A stretch of DNA of 64,000 bases from Trinickia violacea (GCF_005280735.1 NZ_CP040077.1:4464001-4528000), one strand, 5' to 3'. Shown: positions 23,646 to 32,408, numbered from the stretch's first letter. Made by a program: numbers and translations. The notes: a model not told the origin generated them from the sequence alone.

Positions 23646-25018
23646 TCCACATCCTCCACGGTGGCGATCGAAATCGGCTTGACGGGCCCCTGCCCGCGCA
23701 GCCGGCCGACTTGTTCGAGCGGCACACGCGCCTCGGCCGCGATGATTTCCGCGCCGGCGTGGCCGCAATAGCGCCCTTGGCAGCGTCCCATGCCGACCCG
23801 GCTGAACGCCTTCGCGCGATTCGCTTCGCGCGCGCCTTCGTCGCGGATCACGCGCCGCAGCTCGCCCGCCGTGATGCCTTCGCAGCGGCAGACGATGGTG
23901 TCGTCGCTCAATTTCGCCGCTTGCTCGGCGGGCCACGGGAATGCTTGCGCCAGGCCGAGACGGAATCGGTCCATCTTCTGCTGCGCTCGCTTCAACTGCT
24001 CGACTTTAGCGGAGTCGATCGTGTGGCCCAGGTCGGCTAAAGCCGCGTAGGCAGCGAGCCGCCCGGCCAGTTCCGCGCCGTCCGCGCCGAACACGCGCAC
24101 ACCGTCGCCCGCGAGGTAGACGCGCGGCACCGAGCTACGGCCGAGCTCGTCGATCTGCGGCAGCCATTGGCGCGTGTTCGCGTCGAAATAGAACGCGCAG
24201 CGCGCGAGGTCCGCGAGCTGCGTTTCCGGACGCAAGTGGTAGCCGAGCCCGATCGCGTCGCAGGCGATGTGTTGATCGTGTCCGCTCGAGTCGCGGTATC
24301 GGATACCGCGTACGCCGTCCGCATCGGTGCCGACGATCTCGGCCGGCTCGATCCCGTGCTCGATCCGCACGCCGGACTTCTTCAGCGACGACACCAGCGC
24401 CGCCCCCTTCCTCAGCACGTCGAGCCGCGCGAGGAGCTTCGGCAGCGCTTGCAGGCGAGCGCCGCGCGTCGACGTATCGAGCACGGCCGCCACTTGCGCG
24501 CCCGCTTGCACGTATTGATTCGCGACGAGATACAGGAGCGGGCCCGAGCCCATGAAGACCACCTTGCGGCCGATCGCGCAGGCTTGCGCCTTCAATGCGA
24601 TCTGCGCGGCGCCGAGGCTGTAGGTGCCCGCGTACTGCCAGCCTTTCACGGGCATCAAGCGGTCGGTCGCGCCGGAACAGAGGATCAGCGCGTCGTAGGG
24701 CAAGGCGCGCGAATGGCCGTCGTGCAGCGTGTGCAGCTTGCCTTCGGCGACATTCCACGCGAGCGTGTCGGGCAGGTAGTCGAGCCGCGTGCGCAGCCGC
24801 TCGAAGGTCTGGTGCAGATCTTCGGCGCGCGCGGCTTCCGTGCCGTAGAGCTTCGCGTACGGACGCGAGAACGTCTCCGGCTGCCGCCGGTAGATCTGAC
24901 CGCCATCGCGGCGGCTTTCGTCGACGACAGTGGGCGCGATGCCCGCCGCGAGCAGCGTCTCGGCGCAGCGCACGCCTGCGGGCCCCGCACCGACGATGAT
25001 TACGCGAGGCATGCTCAT
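23642..25018 (-). CDS. NAD(P)/FAD oxidoreductase, HcnB/opine oxidase alpha-subunit type
   Basis: A 458-residue subunit with an N-terminal FAD motif (VIIVGAGPAGVRCAETLLAA) and a second nucleotide-binding motif near residue 150 (VVFMGSGPLLYLV). A C-terminal Fer2_BFD-like cysteine domain shows CRCEG and MGRCQGRYCG, which should bind a [2Fe-2S] cluster. This domain order is that of HcnB, OoxA/NoxA and SoxA-like proteins. The start (MSMPRV) overlaps the stop of the ferredoxin-like gene (ATGA). It probably passes electrons between the catalytic flavin subunit and the ferredoxin subunit. Confidence 0.87.
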   Translation of the reverse strand: MSMPRVIIVGAGPAGVRCAETLLAAGIAPTVVDESRRDGGQIYRRQPETFSRPYAKLYGTEAARAEDLHQTFERLRTRLDYLPDTLAWNVAEGKLHTLHDGHSRALPYDALILCSGATDRLMPVKGWQYAGTYSLGAAQIALKAQACAIGRKVVFMGSGPLLYLVANQYVQAGAQVAAVLDTSTRGARLQALPKLLARLDVLRKGAALVSSLKKSGVRIEHGIEPAEIVGTDADGVRGIRYRDSSGHDQHIACDAIGLGYHLRPETQLADLARCAFYFDANTRQWLPQIDELGRSSVPRVYLAGDGVRVFGADGAELAGRLAAYAALADLGHTIDSAKVEQLKRAQQKMDRFRLGLAQAFPWPAEQAAKLSDDTIVCRCEGITAGELRRVIRDEGAREANRAKAFSRVGMGRCQGRYCGHAGAEIIAAEARVPLEQVGRLRGQGPVKPISIATVEDVE

Positions 25019-25308
25019 ATCAGCTCCGGTTGCGTGGTCACGATATGCATGCCTTCGCTCACCACCGTCGTGCAAGCGCGCAAGCGCTCGCCGTCCGCCG
25101 TCCACACCCAGCAGTCCTGGCAAGCGCCCATCAAGCAAAACCCCGCGCGCACCTCGCCGCCGAACTCCGATTGGCGCACGTGGCCGACCGAGCACAGCAT
25201 CGCGACGAGCAGCGTGTCGCCCGCGAGCGCGTCGATGTCCTTGCCGTCGACGCGCAGCTTCACCGTCTTGCGCCCTGTCTCGCCCAGGCGGATGAATCGT
25301 CCGCTCAT
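25015..25308 (-). CDS. [2Fe-2S] ferredoxin-like subunit, HcnA type
   Basis: A 97-residue protein of the Fer2_4 family. Cysteines are at AMLCSVG, in the cluster FCLMGACQDC, and at LRACTT, the set that ligates one [2Fe-2S] centre. HcnA and small subunits of sarcosine/opine oxidases are the named relatives. It is the shortest partner of a three-subunit dehydrogenase encoded by consecutive overlapping genes. The ATG chosen gives the family's normal length; the upstream extension is not conserved-looking. Confidence 0.86.
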   Translation of the reverse strand: MSGRFIRLGETGRKTVKLRVDGKDIDALAGDTLLVAMLCSVGHVRQSEFGGEVRAGFCLMGACQDCWVWTADGERLRACTTVVSEGMHIVTTQPELI

Positions 25309-25340
25309 GCCCCTGCCTCCCTGCGCTCCGAAGCGGTTGT

Positions 25341-26618
25341 TCAATGCAAAATGTCCTGCAACCGGTAATACGCGCCGACGAGCGGCAAGAACCACGGGCT
25401 GCCGAAATGCCCCGGAATCGCGGGCCATTCGAGCTGCCGCCACGGGTTGTGCGACGCGGCGCCGAACATCACGTCGGCCATCACGCGCCCCATGTGCACC
25501 GACATCTGCACGCCGTGGCCGCTGTATCCCATCGAATAGAACAGCCCCTCGTGCTGGCCCGCGCGCGGCAGGCGGTCAGCCGTCATGTCGACGAGACCGC
25601 CCCAGCAGTAGTCGATTTGCACGTCGGCGAGCGAGGGGAAATAGTTCGCGAGTGCGGCGCGCAGAATCCGGCCGCTCTTTTCGTCGGAGCGCGGATTCGA
25701 CATCGCGAAGCGCGCCCGTCCGCCGAACAGCAGCCGTTTATCGGCGGTCGTTCGGAAGTAGTTGCCGATATGGCGCGTCGTCACATAGGCGCGGCGCTTC
25801 GGCAGCAGCACGTCGAGCTGCTCGGTCGCAAGCGGCGCGGTCGCGACGATGAAACTGCCCACCGGCGCGATGCGGCGGCGGAACCATTGCAGCGGCCCGA
25901 TCTGCGACGCGCCGGTCGCGACGAGCACGCGGCCCGCGCGGATCGTCCCGCGTTCGCTGGTCACCTCATACGTTTCGCCGGAAATGCGCTTCAAGCCCGT
26001 GACCGGCGCGTGCTCGAAAATCCGCGCACCGTGCCGCGCTGCCGCTTCCGCGAGACCGACGCCGAACTTGCCCATGTGCATCTGCGCGCCGTTGCGCTGC
26101 ACGAGCCCGCCGTAGAAACGATCGGAGCCGACTTCGTTGCGAATGTGCTCGGGCGGCACCAGCTCGACGTTCGGATCGACGTTGGCGCGCAACGACTCGT
26201 AGGTCTTCGCGAGCTTGTCGAAATGCTGCGGCTTGGCGGCAAGCTTGATCTTGCCGCCGTGGAAGAAATCGCAATCGATCTGCTCGCCGGCGACGATCGA
26301 TTCGACCGTCTTCACCGCGCTCTCGTGCGCGCGATAGAACGCCTTCGCGCGCTCAGCGCCGATGCGCTCGGCGAGCGCCGCATAGTCGTGCGCGAGACCC
26401 GTGTTGCAGTGCCCGCCGTTGCGCCCCGACGCTTCGCCGACGATGCGCCCCGCCTCCAGCACCGTCACCGGCACGCCGCGCTTGGCGAGCTCGAGCGCCG
26501 CCGACAAACCGGTGAACCCACCGCCGATCACGACCACCTCGGCGCTTCCCTCGACCGGGCCAACTTGCCCCTTCCGAAACGGCGGGGCGGTGTCGAGCCA
26601 GTAGGATTCGAGCTTCAT
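25341..26618 (-). CDS. FAD-dependent oxidoreductase (DAO family)
   Basis: A 425-residue flavoprotein with VVVIGGGFTGLSAALELAKR and GEASGRNGGHCN, belonging to the same gamma-glutamylputrescine oxidase-like group as the enzyme at 14.1 kb. The start used lies right after a GGGAGGC ribosome site supplied by an intra-operon repeat. That repeat encodes a small peptide whose stop overlaps this ATG. A longer in-frame start at 26678 would add a repeat-encoded N-terminus and is less likely. It lies upstream of the HcnABC-like genes and probably handles an earlier or parallel amine oxidation. Confidence 0.87.
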   Translation of the reverse strand: MKLESYWLDTAPPFRKGQVGPVEGSAEVVVIGGGFTGLSAALELAKRGVPVTVLEAGRIVGEASGRNGGHCNTGLAHDYAALAERIGAERAKAFYRAHESAVKTVESIVAGEQIDCDFFHGGKIKLAAKPQHFDKLAKTYESLRANVDPNVELVPPEHIRNEVGSDRFYGGLVQRNGAQMHMGKFGVGLAEAAARHGARIFEHAPVTGLKRISGETYEVTSERGTIRAGRVLVATGASQIGPLQWFRRRIAPVGSFIVATAPLATEQLDVLLPKRRAYVTTRHIGNYFRTTADKRLLFGGRARFAMSNPRSDEKSGRILRAALANYFPSLADVQIDYCWGGLVDMTADRLPRAGQHEGLFYSMGYSGHGVQMSVHMGRVMADVMFGAASHNPWRQLEWPAIPGHFGSPWFLPLVGAYYRLQDILH

Positions 26619-26749
26619 GCTGCCTCCCGCCGGGCCGCCCCAAGGGAGGCAGCAGCCCCCTCGGGGGGAGCTTTGCATGGGACCGGAGTAACCGCTAAAG
26701 CGCTAACTCCGGTCGACAGCGAACGATAGTGAGCGTGGGGGTCGTTCAT
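26615..26749 (-). CDS. Repeat-encoded small ORF, translationally coupled to the oxidoreductase
   Basis: A 44-codon frame beginning MNDPHAHYRSL and ending GAARREAA. It has AAGGAG six bases before its ATG, and its TGA overlaps the ATG of the oxidoreductase (ATGA). A related frame, MNYPHAHYRSLPPEGADASL, sits in the same way before a permease gene at 50.9 kb. The two share start, core (PPEGA-ASLGA) and ending (REA-A/S-stop). This copy has a 48-base insertion (26669-26716) after codon 11 that keeps the frame and contains the palindrome gaccggagt/actccggtc. It may be a functional peptide, a coupling device or simply a repeat with an open frame. Confidence 0.5.
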   Translation of the reverse strand: MNDPHAHYRSLSTGVSALAVTPVPCKAPPEGAAASLGAARREAA

Positions 26750-26750
26750 C
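26630..26750 (-). repeat. Intra-operon dispersed repeat, copy 1
   Basis: This shares with 50904-50970 the blocks ccgccccaagggaggca, gccccctcgggggg and cagcgaacgatagtgagcg plus tgggggt and gttcat. It bridges the HAD and oxidoreductase genes and supplies the Shine-Dalgarno of the latter. Confidence 0.85.
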
Positions 26751-26821
26751 GTGCTCCTTCGCGGATGGCGTGCGGGGTAGTCGTGGGAGGGCGGCCCGTC
26801 AGCGTTGTCGAGCGTGGCGGC

Positions 26822-27490
26822 TTAGAGACCGACCACGCCGGCCAGCCCGCCGATGTCCTGGATCTCGGTATAGCCATAGTAGGGCGTCGACGGCTCGTGT
26901 CCGCGCGCGACGAACACCTTGTTCTTGATGCCGAGATCGTGAGCCGACATCAGGTCGTAGCGCAGGCTCGACGACACGTGCAGGATGTCCTCCGGATTGC
27001 AGCCGAGGTTGTCGAGCATGTACTCGAACGCCTGGAAGCGCGGCTTGTACGCCTGCGCCTGCTGCGCCGTGAAGACCTTGTGGAACGGCGCGCCGAGCTT
27101 GTTGACGTTGCTGTGGATCTGGTCGTTCGATGCGTTCGACAGGATCACGAGCGGAAATTCCTTCGCCACTTTCGACAGGCCCGCCGGGACGTCGGCATGC
27201 GGGCCCCAGGTCGGCACGGCGTCGTAGAAGCGCTGCGCTTCGGCGTCGTCGTAGGCGAGGTTCCAGCGCTTGAGCGTGCGGCGCACGGCGTTCTTGACGA
27301 CCTCCTGATACGGCTTCCATGCGCCGAGCACTTCGTCGAGGCGGTACCCGGCGAAGTCCTTGACGAACTGCTCCATCTGCTCGGGGCCGACGCGGTCGGC
27401 GAAGATCTCGCGCGCCATGTCGCCCATGCGGAAGCGGGTCAGCGTGCCGTAGCAGTCGAAGGTGATGTATTTGGGCTTGAAGTGGGCCAT
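26822..27490 (-). CDS. HAD hydrolase, haloacid-dehalogenase (type II) subfamily
   Basis: A 222-residue cytosolic HAD protein. Motif I is ITFDCYGTLT with Asp12, motif II is LSNAS, the motif III lysine is in AYKPRFQ and a late motif reads SLRYDLMSAHDLG, all typical of L-2-haloacid dehalogenase-like proteins. It is the first gene of the oxidase operon. Like the HAD at 15.4 kb, it precedes a DAO-family oxidoreductase. The physiological substrate in such clusters is not established; a phosphorylated intermediate is as plausible as a haloacid. Confidence 0.86.
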   Translation of the reverse strand: MAHFKPKYITFDCYGTLTRFRMGDMAREIFADRVGPEQMEQFVKDFAGYRLDEVLGAWKPYQEVVKNAVRRTLKRWNLAYDDAEAQRFYDAVPTWGPHADVPAGLSKVAKEFPLVILSNASNDQIHSNVNKLGAPFHKVFTAQQAQAYKPRFQAFEYMLDNLGCNPEDILHVSSSLRYDLMSAHDLGIKNKVFVARGHEPSTPYYGYTEIQDIGGLAGVVGL

Positions 27491-27554
27491 GTCGATGTCC
27501 TTGGTCGGGCAAATTGAGCGTTCGAAGCACCGGTTGCTGAGAAGCATTACAGCA

Positions 27555-27569
27555 CCACAAAAAATGTGG
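27555..27569. promoter_or_regulatory. Small inverted repeat CCACA-N5-TGTGG
   Basis: It lies 65 bases upstream of the oxidase operon start and 101 bases downstream of the membrane-protein gene. It could be an operator for the operon or a weak terminator for the upstream gene. Confidence 0.3.
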
Positions 27570-27669
27570 CTTGCCGCGTATTCGATGGGGCTCAAGAAAG
27601 AATCGGCCGTTTTGGGGGCATCATGCAGCAGAGAATGCGGCGGGTGAACGCGGCCCGCTCGTCACCTGG

Positions 27670-29529
27670 TCAGCGCAGCGACACACGGCACCACTGATAG
27701 CTCACATGCCCGGTGCCGACTCCCGCCACATAGCGCTCGCACGAGGACACGTCGAGCTCGAAGCCATCGCGCTCGAACGCAAGTGCCGCTTGCTTCAGGT
27801 CGTCCTGGTTTTCCCGCTGGAAACGTTCGGCGTCGTCGGCCCGCTCGGCCAGCTCGCATGCCCTCGCCGAATGCGGCGTCGACACGACCGACGCGTGAAG
27901 ATGCAGACGGGTCACGGCCTCGCGCAGCACGGCGCAGCCCCTTTCGCCGCGCGTCATGCCGATTCGCTCGACGAAACGGCCGACCCGCGCCACCGAGTCG
28001 GCCCGCCAGTCGTACTCGCCGTCGACGACGGCGTAGATCGGCCCGCCGCGGCTGCGTGCCGTGTCCCGCATATGCGCGAGGAAAAGACTCGTGCCCGGAA
28101 AGCTGCTGTCCAATTGCATGAACGCGATCTCGGGCGGAAAAAACGTCGCGAGCCAGGCCCACGCGCGTCGGTGCTGCGAGGAGAGGATCACCGTGGCGCG
28201 CGCCGGCTGGCTGACTTCCGGCAGTTGCGCGTGATAGAGCGGGTCGCTCCATCCCTCATGCCCCCAGGTTCGAGCGCCGCCCGTCACGACGACGGCCGTC
28301 GCCGCCACCAAAATCCACTTCGCCGCGCGCCGGGCCGCCTCGGGCCGCAGCAGCCGATGCAGCAGGATCCAGATGACGAGCGGCGTCAACGCCTCGATTG
28401 GGACGACGTACCGGTAAATGCTGAAGAGGCGCATCCAGACGACGAACCCGACCACGACGAACACGACGATCAGCCGGGCGCGCGGGTCGAACGCACTACG
28501 CGCGGCGGACTTGAGCCTGCCCGATACCTGCCCGACGCCCCAGGCGAGAAGCAGCAGATAGACGAGCGCCCAGACGATCTGTCTGATCGGTATCTCGCTG
28601 ACGCGGCCGGAGTCGAGCGTGATGATGATGGGCCACAGCACGCTTTCCCAGGCGCCGTGCGGCCCCCAGCGAGAATCGCCGGCGCCGCCGGCCTGCGTCA
28701 TCGGATTCGGGAACAGCCCGCCGAACTGCGGATACAGCGGATTGCCGAACAACTTCCACATGTGGACGAACCAATAGCCGCCCGTCAGGGCCAGCCCGAT
28801 CAGCACACCGATACCGAAGCACACGCTCACGCGCAGCCTCGCTGCAACACCGCCTGGATAGCTCAGCAGCGCAACGCAAAGCGCAACAGCGAAGACCGCG
28901 TTGGTCAGCTTCAGCCCCACGCCCAAGCCGAGCACGATGCCGCCCGCGATCGCCGCAGCAATCGAGCGCGGCGTCGCCGTCGCCAGCCGTTCCCAGTTCG
29001 CAAGCAGGACGAACAGACCGGACAGAACCAACAGCGCAGTCGAATCGTCGCCCATCAAGTTGCCGAGCCCCGACAGGAAATTGCCGGTCAGGCAGCCTGC
29101 GACCGCAAGCAGCAGCGGGACGCGATACCGGTCGCTTTCGGGCAACCCCGTCAGCACCCGCTGAGCGATCGCCAGGATCAGGACGAAGCTCAGCCCATGC
29201 AGCCACCCGAGTGCAAATCCGACCAGGCGAGACGGCAAATGCGTATTCGCCCAATAAAACACGAGGTCCAGGAGCGGATTGAAATACGATTGAAGACCGG
29301 CCGGCGCAATGTCGAGCAGCCATTTGCCGTGCAACCAGGCAAACGGGTTGTACAGGTGATAGTTGAACAGATCCCAATTCGAATCCGCACCGAGCCAGAG
29401 CGAATACATGCCGAAGCAGATCGGAATGAAAATTCGCGCGACACTCAGCGCGAGCGGCGTATTGAGATTGACGCGATACCTGAATGGCGAGCGAAGCAGG
29501 TCTTGCCCCGGCGGATTGCTGCTTGACAT
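27670..29529 (-). CDS. Polytopic membrane protein, glycosyltransferase (GT-C)-like
   Basis: A 619-residue inner-membrane protein with about ten to twelve hydrophobic helices up to residue 430 and a soluble C-terminal region of about 190 residues. An early acidic segment, GADSNWDLFNYHLYNPFAW, lies in the first large extracytoplasmic loop, where GT-C glycosyltransferases carry their catalytic Asp. The length and the WDLxNYHxYNP pattern resemble uncharacterised polyprenyl-phosphate-sugar-using transferases. No partner glycan genes are nearby, so the acceptor is unknown. It is monocistronic, and it separates two catabolic blocks. Confidence 0.65.
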   Translation of the reverse strand: MSSSNPPGQDLLRSPFRYRVNLNTPLALSVARIFIPICFGMYSLWLGADSNWDLFNYHLYNPFAWLHGKWLLDIAPAGLQSYFNPLLDLVFYWANTHLPSRLVGFALGWLHGLSFVLILAIAQRVLTGLPESDRYRVPLLLAVAGCLTGNFLSGLGNLMGDDSTALLVLSGLFVLLANWERLATATPRSIAAAIAGGIVLGLGVGLKLTNAVFAVALCVALLSYPGGVAARLRVSVCFGIGVLIGLALTGGYWFVHMWKLFGNPLYPQFGGLFPNPMTQAGGAGDSRWGPHGAWESVLWPIIITLDSGRVSEIPIRQIVWALVYLLLLAWGVGQVSGRLKSAARSAFDPRARLIVVFVVVGFVVWMRLFSIYRYVVPIEALTPLVIWILLHRLLRPEAARRAAKWILVAATAVVVTGGARTWGHEGWSDPLYHAQLPEVSQPARATVILSSQHRRAWAWLATFFPPEIAFMQLDSSFPGTSLFLAHMRDTARSRGGPIYAVVDGEYDWRADSVARVGRFVERIGMTRGERGCAVLREAVTRLHLHASVVSTPHSARACELAERADDAERFQRENQDDLKQAALAFERDGFELDVSSCERYVAGVGTGHVSYQWCRVSLR

Positions 29530-29722
29530 GGTCGATTGTGGCGAATGCGATCAGGAACGAAACAAGCCGCGAAATATTCACGCCGCCCGTGAAAGCAGGC
29601 CTTTCATGCGATGGCCGCCGTTTCGTCTTTTGAATGGGTGAGGCGGATTGTAAACCGGCCAGATGAGACGGTTGGCCAGCCCTTCCAAACGGAGCATGGC
29701 TCTTGCTTCCCTGTGCAAACGA

Positions 29723-29755
29723 CAACGGCCGCGTCGGGTACCGACGCAGCCGTTG
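29723..29755. other. Imperfect hairpin in the ALDH/membrane-protein gap
   Basis: caacggc and gccgttg form the base of a stem that continues with cgcgtcg/cgacgc (one mismatch). It sits downstream of the aldehyde dehydrogenase gene and may be a second, weaker termination or processing signal. Nothing else is recognisable in the 285-base gap except the terminator at 29774. Confidence 0.4.
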
Positions 29756-29773
29756 CGAGTAATAGCAGGAAGT

Positions 29774-29809
29774 TAAAAACGCGGTTTTACATCACCGATA
29801 AAACCCGCC
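29774..29809 (-). terminator. Rho-independent terminator of the aldehyde dehydrogenase gene
   Basis: On the minus strand, a ggtttta/taaaacc stem is followed by gcg and five T residues, beginning six bases after the stop codon. Confidence 0.65.
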
Positions 29810-29814
29810 CCGCC

Positions 29815-31296
29815 TCAAGCCCCCTGATTCAAATCGATCAACACGCTCTTGAAGCGCAAATTCGCCTCGAACGCGTGACGTCCCAGATCCTTGCCGAGCC
29901 CCGACTGCTTATAACCGCCGGTCGGGATCACGAAATCGGACGTACGCCCATAGCGATTGATCCAGACTGTGCCCGCTTCGAGGCTGCGCATCGCGCGCAG
30001 CGCGCGGCTCAAGTCCGACGTATGGACGCCCGACGCCAAGCCATATTTCTCATGACTCGCGAGTGCGAGCGCTTCGTCTTCGTCGTCGAAGGTCTGCACG
30101 GTCAGCACCGGGCCGAATACCTCTTCGCGCACCGCTTCCGATTCCGTCGTCACGTCCGTCAGGATGGTCGGCGCGTAGAACGCGCCCTCGCCTTCCACGG
30201 CGATCCGCCCACCGCCTGTCGCGATTTGCGCGCCCTGCTGCACCGTGCGCGCGACGATGCCGTCGATGCGCTGCGCCTGGCCCGCGGAAATGATTGGCGA
30301 GAGCGTGGTGCCCGGCGCCCATGTGTGCCCGGCCTTGAGCGCTTGGAACACCGCCCCGATGCCGTCGATCAAACGCGGCGCCGCCGAGCGCTCGACAATC
30401 AGCCGCGAACCGGCCACGCACACCTGTCCCGCGTTGCCCGTGATCGCCCCCGCGACGCGGCGCGCGACGAGATCGAGATCGGGCGCATCGGCGAACACGA
30501 TCTGCGGGCTCTTGCCGCCCAGCTCGAGCGTGCAGGGCTTCGTGCCGGTCTCGGCGCAGGCGCTCATGATCGCCGCCCCCGTCTTGCTCGACCCGGTGAA
30601 CGTGACCTTGGCGATCTTCGGATGACGCACGAGCGCATCGCCCGTCGTGCGTCCGTCGCCTTGGACGACGTTGAAGATGCCGGCAGGCACGCCCGCTTCG
30701 ATCGCGAGCTCGGCCAAGCGCAGCGTCGAAAACGGCGTCAGCTCGGACGGTTTCAGCACCACCGCGTTGCCCGCCGCGAGCGCGGGCGCGATCTTCCACG
30801 ACGCCATCACCAACGGAAAATTCCATGGCGCGATCGCGCCGATCACGCCGTACGGCTCGGCGACGATCATGCCCAGATGATCGGGACGCGTCGCCGCGAC
30901 CTCTCCCCCGACTTTGTCGGCGAACTCCGAATAGAAGCGGATGCCCTCGGCCGTGAACGGCACGTCCCACTGCGCGGCGTCGCGGATCGGCCGCGTCGAG
31001 CCGACCGACTCCAGCCGCGCGAGTGTCTCGACGTCGGCCTCGATCAGCTCGGCCCAGCGGCGCATCACGCGGGCCCGCTCGCGCGGCGCGCAGCGCGCCC
31101 AGTCGCTCGTCTTGAACGCGTGCCACGCGTCTTCCACCGCGCGGTCGACGAGCTCCGCATCGGCGATCGGCAGGTCGGCATACACGACGCCGTCCGACGG
31201 GCGCGCGACGTCGAGCGCCGCCGCACCCGCCACATAGCGGCCTCCGATGAAGTGCGCGCTGCGCACGGCGACAAGAGCGGGATCGAAGCTGTCCAT
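29815..31296 (-). CDS. NAD(P)-dependent aldehyde dehydrogenase
   Basis: A 493-residue ALDH-superfamily enzyme, full length. The catalytic Cys is in GNAGQVCVAGSR (about residue 293) and the general-base Glu in LELGGKSPQ; the cofactor loop reads FTGSSKTG. It oxidises an aldehyde to a carboxylic acid in the cytosol. Amino-aldehydes made by amine oxidases or aminotransferases, such as 4-aminobutanal, fit the neighbourhood, but the substrate cannot be read from sequence. The chosen ATG gives MDSFDPALVAVRS; an upstream ATG adds a basic tail without family support. Confidence 0.92.
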   Translation of the reverse strand: MDSFDPALVAVRSAHFIGGRYVAGAAALDVARPSDGVVYADLPIADAELVDRAVEDAWHAFKTSDWARCAPRERARVMRRWAELIEADVETLARLESVGSTRPIRDAAQWDVPFTAEGIRFYSEFADKVGGEVAATRPDHLGMIVAEPYGVIGAIAPWNFPLVMASWKIAPALAAGNAVVLKPSELTPFSTLRLAELAIEAGVPAGIFNVVQGDGRTTGDALVRHPKIAKVTFTGSSKTGAAIMSACAETGTKPCTLELGGKSPQIVFADAPDLDLVARRVAGAITGNAGQVCVAGSRLIVERSAAPRLIDGIGAVFQALKAGHTWAPGTTLSPIISAGQAQRIDGIVARTVQQGAQIATGGGRIAVEGEGAFYAPTILTDVTTESEAVREEVFGPVLTVQTFDDEDEALALASHEKYGLASGVHTSDLSRALRAMRSLEAGTVWINRYGRTSDFVIPTGGYKQSGLGKDLGRHAFEANLRFKSVLIDLNQGA

Positions 31297-31532
31297 GATG
31301 TGGGTTCCGGTTCGGTTCGCTGAAAAGACGCCAATCAACGCAGATCATGGTACGGGCGGTGCCGCAGCATTTGCTGCCGTGCTGACGGGGCTCGACCGCT
31401 TGCGGCGCGCGTTGTGACGGGCCCGCGCAGCGCAGCATGCGGTATCGGCCGCACAATAAGATCGTCCTAGCCGCGACTTTTCGCCGATGCGACAGTACCC
31501 ACGCGAAGTGAAGCACTGAACAGGAGTGGAAC

Positions 31533-32408
31533 GTGACTGAACCGATTGCTCGCGGCGAAGCCGCCGCACAGGTCCGCTATCGTCCGATGACGGCCGACGA
31601 TCTCACCGCCGCGCACGAACTGTCGATGGCCGTCAAATGGCCGCATCGCCGCGAGGACTGGGAGTTCGCGCTGAACCTCGGCACGGGGTTCGCGGCCGAA
31701 GACGGCGGCAGCGTCATCGGCACCGCGCTCTACTGGGAGTTCGGGGCGGAGCACGCGTCGCTCGGCATGGTGATCGTCGCGCCCGATCAGCAGGGCCGCG
31801 GGATCGGCCGCGATCTGATGACGCTCACCGTCGACGCGCTCGACAAGCGCACGACGTTCCTGAACGCGACGCCCGCCGGACTGCCGCTCTACGAGAAGTT
31901 CGGCTTCAAGGCGATCGGCAGCATCCATCAGCATCAAGGACCGAGCGACGCGCATCCGCCTGTGGTCGCGCTCGCGCCCGGCGAACGCGTGCGTCCGCTC
32001 GGCGCGCGCGACCGCGACCGGCTCGCGGCGCTTTGGAACCAGGCGGCCGGATACGATCGCACGCCGCTCATCGATGCGCTGCTCGACGTCGCCGAGGGAA
32101 TCGTGCTCGCGCGCGACGGCGAACCGATCGGCTTCGCGATGATGCGCCGCTTCGGGCGCGGCCATGTGATCGGGCCGGTCATCGCGCCGCACGCGGAAGG
32201 CGCGAAGGCGCTGATCAGCCACTGGCTCGCCGCCAACGATGGGAAATTCACGCGCATCGACGTGACGGGCGACAGCGGCTTGTCGGACTGGCTCGAAGAG
32301 CTGGGCTTGCCGAAAGTCGACAGCGTCGTGACGATGGCGCGCGGCGAGCCGCCTCGCGCGGCGGGCAAGGCGCGCGTGTTTGCGATTACCAATCAGGCGC
32401 TCGGCTGA
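31533..32408 (+). CDS. GNAT-family N-acetyltransferase with two domains
   Basis: A 291-residue cytosolic protein. The first GNAT domain (about residues 15-130) has the acetyl-CoA motif VIVAPDQQGRGIGRDLM. A second domain (about 150-290) has the Acetyltransf_18 look, with a short HVIGPVIAPHAEGAKALI segment. It starts at GTG behind AGGAGTGGAAC. The substrate is unknown; tandem GNAT proteins of this kind often sit beside amino-acid catabolic genes. It is divergent from the aldehyde dehydrogenase and is followed closely by the hydroxyacid reductase. Confidence 0.85.
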   Translation: MTEPIARGEAAAQVRYRPMTADDLTAAHELSMAVKWPHRREDWEFALNLGTGFAAEDGGSVIGTALYWEFGAEHASLGMVIVAPDQQGRGIGRDLMTLTVDALDKRTTFLNATPAGLPLYEKFGFKAIGSIHQHQGPSDAHPPVVALAPGERVRPLGARDRDRLAALWNQAAGYDRTPLIDALLDVAEGIVLARDGEPIGFAMMRRFGRGHVIGPVIAPHAEGAKALISHWLAANDGKFTRIDVTGDSGLSDWLEELGLPKVDSVVTMARGEPPRAAGKARVFAITNQALG

